Assembly: GCA_046341775.1 (NCBI GenBank)
Contig: JBKDQQ010000009.1
Location: forward strand, 1 to 18,581
Direction: 5' to 3'
Source of the DNA: SXXH01 sp041165735
GTDB taxonomy: Bacteria; Planctomycetota; UBA1135; GCA-002686595
Length of the DNA: 18,581 bases
Shown: one piece after another, positions 15,126-18,581 of the stretch
Layout: every line of letters begins with the position of its first letter
Position numbering within the stretch: the stretch's first letter is position 1
Notes under the pieces: generated by a model
Told to the model about the DNA's origin: nothing
The model's input: the letters and a program-made list of their open reading frames with translations, nothing else
Database searches by the model: none
Program-made: the position numbers and the translations under genes

Positions 15126-17645
15126 ATGGTCGGAACGCTGGTCAAGGCTGCTTGGCGCGAGTCGCGCGGATCCTTCGCGCGGCTGGTGTTCCTCGTGGCG
15201 TGCCTCGCCTTGGGCACGGCCGCCGTCTCGGGGGTCGGGTCGCTCTCGGCCGCCATCGAAGGCGGGTTGCGCGCGCAGGCGCGCGAACTGCTCGGAGCGG
15301 ACTTGTCGATCGAGTCGCGCCGCGGGATCCCGCCGGAGAGCGACGCGCTGGTGGCGGAGCTGGGCCCTGCGCGCGCCACCACCACGAAGAACCTCGCCAC
15401 CATGGCCTCGCATGGCGGCCGTTCGCGCCTGGTGGACCTGAAGGCGATCGGACCCGAGTTCCCCTTCCACGGCCGGATCGTGCTCGATCCGCCGCGGTCG
15501 CCGGGGTCGTTGGCCGCCGACGAGTGCGCCGTCGCGCCCGAGGTGCTCGAGCAGCTCGGCGCGCGCCTCGGCGACCAGCTCAAGATCGGCGAGCAGGCGT
15601 ACACCATCGCCTCCGTCGTGCGCGAGGAACCGGGGCGGCTCGACTTCTCGTTCACGCTTGGTCCGCGCGTGCTCGTCGGACTGGCGGGCCTGGAGGCGGC
15701 CAAGCTCGAGGGCTTCGGTCGACGCGTGGTCGAACGCCGCTTGTGGGCCTTCGACGCGGAGGTCGGCGCGGGGCGGCTGGAGCGGTTGAAGGCCCGCCTG
15801 CTCGAAGAGCTGCCCGACGCCGCGTACCTGCGCGTCGAAACGGCGCGCGACGCGCAACCAGCCTTGCGGCGCAGCATCGAACGCGTGGAGGACTGGCTGG
15901 CGCTCGTGGCGCTCTTGTCCTTGTGCCTGGGCGGAGCAGGCGTCGCGCAACTGGTGCATTCGCACATCGACGCGCGCGCCGGAGCGATCGCCGTTCAAAG
16001 GGCGCTCGGCCTGCGGCCGCGCGAGGTGCTGCAGGTGCAATTGCTGCACGTCGCGGGACTGGCGCTCCTCTCCAGCACCTTGGGCGCGGCGCTGGGCGCG
16101 GCGATCCCCTTCGCGCTGCCTTGGTTGCTGCCGGGCGTGCTGCCGGAGGCGTTCGCGCTGCGCTTCGATCCGTGGGCGCCGCTCTCCGCCATCGCCGTGG
16201 GCGTGCTGGTGGCGCTGTTCTTCGCGCTGCCGCCGGTGCTGGCGGCGTGGCGCGTGCCGCCCGCGCGCGCCTTGCGCCACGAGGCCGAACCCTTGCCGGC
16301 GCCGCGCATGCTGCGACTGGCGTCGTGGGCGCTGCTCGCCATCGGAGTCCTGCTGGTGGCGCGCTGGCAAGGCGGAAGTTGGCGCAACGCGTCGGCCTTC
16401 GCCGGCGCGCTCGTCGCATTGTCGGCGTGCTTTTGGGCCGGCGCCAAGGGCTTGATCGCCTTGGCGCGCGCCATTCCGCGCCGCGACCTGCCGCCGCTGC
16501 TGCTGCACGGCGTGGCGGCGTTGGCTCGACCGGGTCGCGGCACGGCGGGCGCCGTCGTGGCGCTGGGCATCGGCGTGCTGGTCGTGGCCGGCACCTCGCT
16601 GGTCGAGCGGCGCATGTCGTCGTACCTCGCCAACGCGCTGCCGCCCGACGCACCCAGCGCGTTCTTCGTCGATGTCCAGCCCGACCAGCGCGAGGACCTG
16701 GAGCAGACCCTGCGCGAGCAAGGCGCCGAGTCGATCCGCGCGGCGCCCATCGTCACGGCGCGACTGGCGCGGATCGACGGACGCCCGGTCGCCGAGATCG
16801 CCGCCGAACGCAAGGGCGACGCGGGCGTGGATCGCGAGCTGTGGGTGCTGACGCGCGAGCAGCGCCTGACCTTCGGCCCCGACCTGCCGAGCGACAACGA
16901 GATCGTCGCGGGCTCGTTGTGGAACGACCCGGCGCGCGCCGAAGTCTCCATCGAGGAGCGCTACGCCGAGGATCTGGGCGCCGGCATCGGCAGCGTGCTG
17001 GCGATGGACGTGCAGGGCCGGCAATTCGAATTGCTCGTGTCCTCCATCCGCAAGGTCCGCTGGGAGAGCTTCGGCATCAACTTCTTCCTGCAGGTCGAGC
17101 CGGGCGTGCTCGAGTCGGCCCCGCACCAGGTGCTGGTCGCCGCGCGGCTGCCGATCGAACACGAGGAGGCGATCGAGGCCGAAGTCGCGTTGGAACACCC
17201 GAACATCACCGCCATCCGCGTGCGTCCGCTGCTCGTGAAGGCGCTCGACCTCCTGTCGCGCCTGGCCGTGGGGGTGCGCGTGCTGGGCTCGTTCGTGGTG
17301 CTGGTCGGGATCGCCATTCTCGCCGGCGTCGTGGGCACGCAAGCCGGACGCCGCGTCAAGGAGGTGGGCCTGCTCAAGGCCATCGGCTGCACGCGGCGCG
17401 AAGTGGTGCTGCTCGTGGCGCTGGAGCACGCCCTGCAAGGAATCGTGGCCGGCGCCCTGGGTGGCGTGGCGGCCTTCCTCGTGGCGCATGTCGTGCTCGA
17501 GGAGGCCTTGGCCATCCCGGCGGATCTGCCGTGGAGCGCGCTGCCGGCCCTGCCGATCGGCGCGGCGCTGCTGGCGGCGGGCGCGGGACTCGCGGGATCG
17601 TGGCGCGCGCTGCGCACCTCGCCCATCGAAGCCTTGCGCGGCTGA
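15126..17645 (+). CDS. ybbP: FtsX-like ABC transporter permease, YbbP type
   Basis: An 839-residue inner-membrane protein with about ten membrane segments, approximately at residues 18-40, 258-280, 305-338, 350-375, 395-413, 425-447, 468-490, 713-736, 760-790 and 804-825. Two large non-membrane regions (about 41-257 and 491-712) are the periplasmic domains, the arrangement of the duplicated YbbP/LolC-related permeases. GADLSIESRR after the first helix is typical of the family. The last FtsX module contains GRRVKEVGLLKAIGCTRREVVLLVALEHALQG, the coupling-helix region that contacts the ATPase, and the protein ends with the usual LRTSPIEALRG. Length is close to E. coli YbbP (about 800). Likely a mechanotransmitter or lipid/hydrophobe transporter working with the preceding ATPase. 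Confidence 0.92.
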   Translation: MVGTLVKAAWRESRGSFARLVFLVACLALGTAAVSGVGSLSAAIEGGLRAQARELLGADLSIESRRGIPPESDALVAELGPARATTTKNLATMASHGGRSRLVDLKAIGPEFPFHGRIVLDPPRSPGSLAADECAVAPEVLEQLGARLGDQLKIGEQAYTIASVVREEPGRLDFSFTLGPRVLVGLAGLEAAKLEGFGRRVVERRLWAFDAEVGAGRLERLKARLLEELPDAAYLRVETARDAQPALRRSIERVEDWLALVALLSLCLGGAGVAQLVHSHIDARAGAIAVQRALGLRPREVLQVQLLHVAGLALLSSTLGAALGAAIPFALPWLLPGVLPEAFALRFDPWAPLSAIAVGVLVALFFALPPVLAAWRVPPARALRHEAEPLPAPRMLRLASWALLAIGVLLVARWQGGSWRNASAFAGALVALSACFWAGAKGLIALARAIPRRDLPPLLLHGVAALARPGRGTAGAVVALGIGVLVVAGTSLVERRMSSYLANALPPDAPSAFFVDVQPDQREDLEQTLREQGAESIRAAPIVTARLARIDGRPVAEIAAERKGDAGVDRELWVLTREQRLTFGPDLPSDNEIVAGSLWNDPARAEVSIEERYAEDLGAGIGSVLAMDVQGRQFELLVSSIRKVRWESFGINFFLQVEPGVLESAPHQVLVAARLPIEHEEAIEAEVALEHPNITAIRVRPLLVKALDLLSRLAVGVRVLGSFVVLVGIAILAGVVGTQAGRRVKEVGLLKAIGCTRREVVLLVALEHALQGIVAGALGGVAAFLVAHVVLEEALAIPADLPWSALPALPIGAALLAAGAGLAGSWRALRTSPIEALRG

Positions 17646-17657
17646 ACCGGAATCGTG

Positions 17658-17674
17658 GCGCGGCTGGACCGCGC
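17658..17674. terminator. Bidirectional hairpin after the permease gene
   Basis: GCGCGG and CCGCGC form a perfect 6-bp stem with a 5-nt loop (CTGGA), followed by TT. It lies in the 30-bp gap between the convergent permease and DUF1552 genes, just outside the latter's stop codon (17678-17676). Confidence 0.45.
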
Positions 17675-17675
17675 T

Positions 17676-18581
17676 TCAGGCGCGCAGCACGCCCGTCGAG
17701 TCGCCGAACGAGTCGAGCTTTGCGCCCATGAGCTCGGCCAGCGCCAGATGCAGGTTCGCCAGGGGAGTCGCCGGCGCCTCCACGAAGCCGCGCGGGAAGC
17801 CGTGCCCGCCGCCGAACAAGAGCAGCGGCAGGTGGTCGTGGTCGTGGCGGTTGCCGTCGCGGATGCCCGAGCCGTAGACGACCATCGTGCGCGCCAGCAG
17901 CGGTTCGCCGTCCTCCTCGACGCCCGCCAACGCCGCGAGCAGCCGCGCCACGACCTCGCAATGATGGCGGTCGATGCGCGCGATCTTCTCCATCTTGGCC
18001 GCGTCGCCGGCGTGGTGGGAAAGCTCGTGGTGTCCTTCGTGGATGCCGAGCTCGGGGAAGCTGCGCCCGGAACCTTCGTTGGCCAAGGCGAAGGTGGCGA
18101 CGCGCGTGGCGTCGGCGCGCAAGGCGAGCACGAGCACGTCGGACAAGAGGTGCAACTGCTGCGTGCGATCGGCCCACGCGCCGGGTTCCGTTCCGCCCGG
18201 GGGCACGGCCGCGGCCCCGGCGCGCGCCGCCTCCAAGCGCCGCTCGAGCTCGCGCACGGCGGTGAAGTACTGGTCGAGCTTGTCGCGATCGACGCGCGAG
18301 ATCCGACCCTCCAGCGACTTGGCGTCGGACAGCACGCTGTCGAGCACGCTGCGACGGCGCGCGAGGCGCGCCGCGCGCTCGGCGGCGGACTCCTCGGGTT
18401 CCCCGTCGGCGAACAAGCGCTGGAACAAGCGCCGCGGATCCGTCTCCTTCGGCATGGGCGTCGACTCGTCGGCCCACGACAGGTGGTTCGAGTACGCGCA
18501 CGAGTAGCCCGAGTCGCATTGCCCGCTGGCGGAGCCGCCTTCGGGTCCGACCACCAGCGACGAGAAGCGCGTGGCGCGACC
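17676..18581 (-). CDS. DUF1552 (HxxSHH) domain protein, C-terminal part
   Basis: The last 301 residues of a minus-strand gene whose start lies beyond the right edge. The segment begins GRATRFSSLVVGPEGG and continues with CDSGYSCAYSNHLSWADESTPMPKETDPRRLFQRLF, highly typical of DUF1552 (PF07586) proteins of planctomycetes and some other phyla. The name-giving motif HELSHH is at about residues 185-190 of the visible part. Later blocks are YGSGIRDGNRHDHDHLPLLLFGGG and NLHLALAELMGAKLDSFGDSTGVL, resembling the DUF1501/alkaline-phosphatase-like superfamily, with metal-binding histidines and aspartates plausible. Full-length members have about 430-460 residues and usually a Tat signal, neither of which can be seen here. 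In planctomycetes these genes usually sit beside a DUF1592/1588 cytochrome-like protein, which should be sought to the right. Function unknown. Confidence 0.92.
   Translation of the reverse strand, partial: GRATRFSSLVVGPEGGSASGQCDSGYSCAYSNHLSWADESTPMPKETDPRRLFQRLFADGEPEESAAERAARLARRRSVLDSVLSDAKSLEGRISRVDRDKLDQYFTAVRELERRLEAARAGAAAVPPGGTEPGAWADRTQQLHLLSDVLVLALRADATRVATFALANEGSGRSFPELGIHEGHHELSHHAGDAAKMEKIARIDRHHCEVVARLLAALAGVEEDGEPLLARTMVVYGSGIRDGNRHDHDHLPLLLFGGGHGFPRGFVEAPATPLANLHLALAELMGAKLDSFGDSTGVLRA

Noticed and set aside
13779..17489. Open frame of 1236 codons on the minus strand
   Set aside because: It runs antisense across the ABC ATPase and permease genes, which have complete recognised motifs; the translated product shows none.

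Overview
This is an 18.6 kb, very GC-rich (roughly 70% by eye) and densely coding bacterial chromosome segment. Several features suggest a high-GC planctomycete (Planctomycetota): a DUF1552 (HxxSHH) protein at the right edge, a Ser/Thr kinase carrying a DWG motif and a C-terminal SUMF1/FGE-like domain, and a TMTC-like membrane protein with TPRs. The phylum is an inference from gene content. No tRNA, rRNA, CRISPR array, transposase or integrase is visible, and no gap between genes exceeds about 210 bp.

Left part (1-5280): a partial lipoprotein gene leaves to the left. Divergent from it are a renalase-like FAD oxidoreductase and a 54-residue DUF2256 zinc-ribbon-like protein. Next comes an apparent operon of an NsrR-type Rrf2 regulator with three cysteines, preceded by an 11-1-11 imperfect palindrome, then a polytopic TPR protein that overlaps it by 4 bp (GTGA), then threonine ammonia-lyase with an ACT domain.

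Middle (5291-11903): on the minus strand lie a 1059-residue receptor-like kinase and an FeS-BCP-type photolyase/cryptochrome whose N-terminus holds a Lys-containing tetrapeptide minisatellite. Divergent from the photolyase is the most notable gene of the window, an AhpC/TSA-like (PRXL2/SelL-like) redox protein at 10679-11305. Its redox motif is UxxC, with an in-frame TGA at the position where the family normally has the first Cys of CxxC, followed 9 nt later by a perfect 6-bp stem with a GTGA loop resembling a bacterial SECIS. Standard gene calling would split or truncate this gene. A cysteine-poor, Atp10/redoxin-like lipoprotein follows 58 nt downstream.

Right part (11934-18581): a phosphodiester glycosidase lipoprotein (minus), a VOC/glyoxalase-fold protein (plus), a GDSL/TesA-like esterase (minus) divergent from an ABC ATPase and its FtsX-like permease (plus; the tesA-ybbA-ybbP arrangement of E. 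coli), and the C-terminal part of a DUF1552 protein (minus, running off the window). All four convergent gene junctions contain a short GC-rich or interrupted hairpin at or beside the stop codons, probably bidirectional terminators.

The FAD oxidoreductase, the DUF2256 protein and the photolyase are often found together in other bacteria (from memory), so they may be parts of one light/DNA-repair-related module separated here by about 7 kb.
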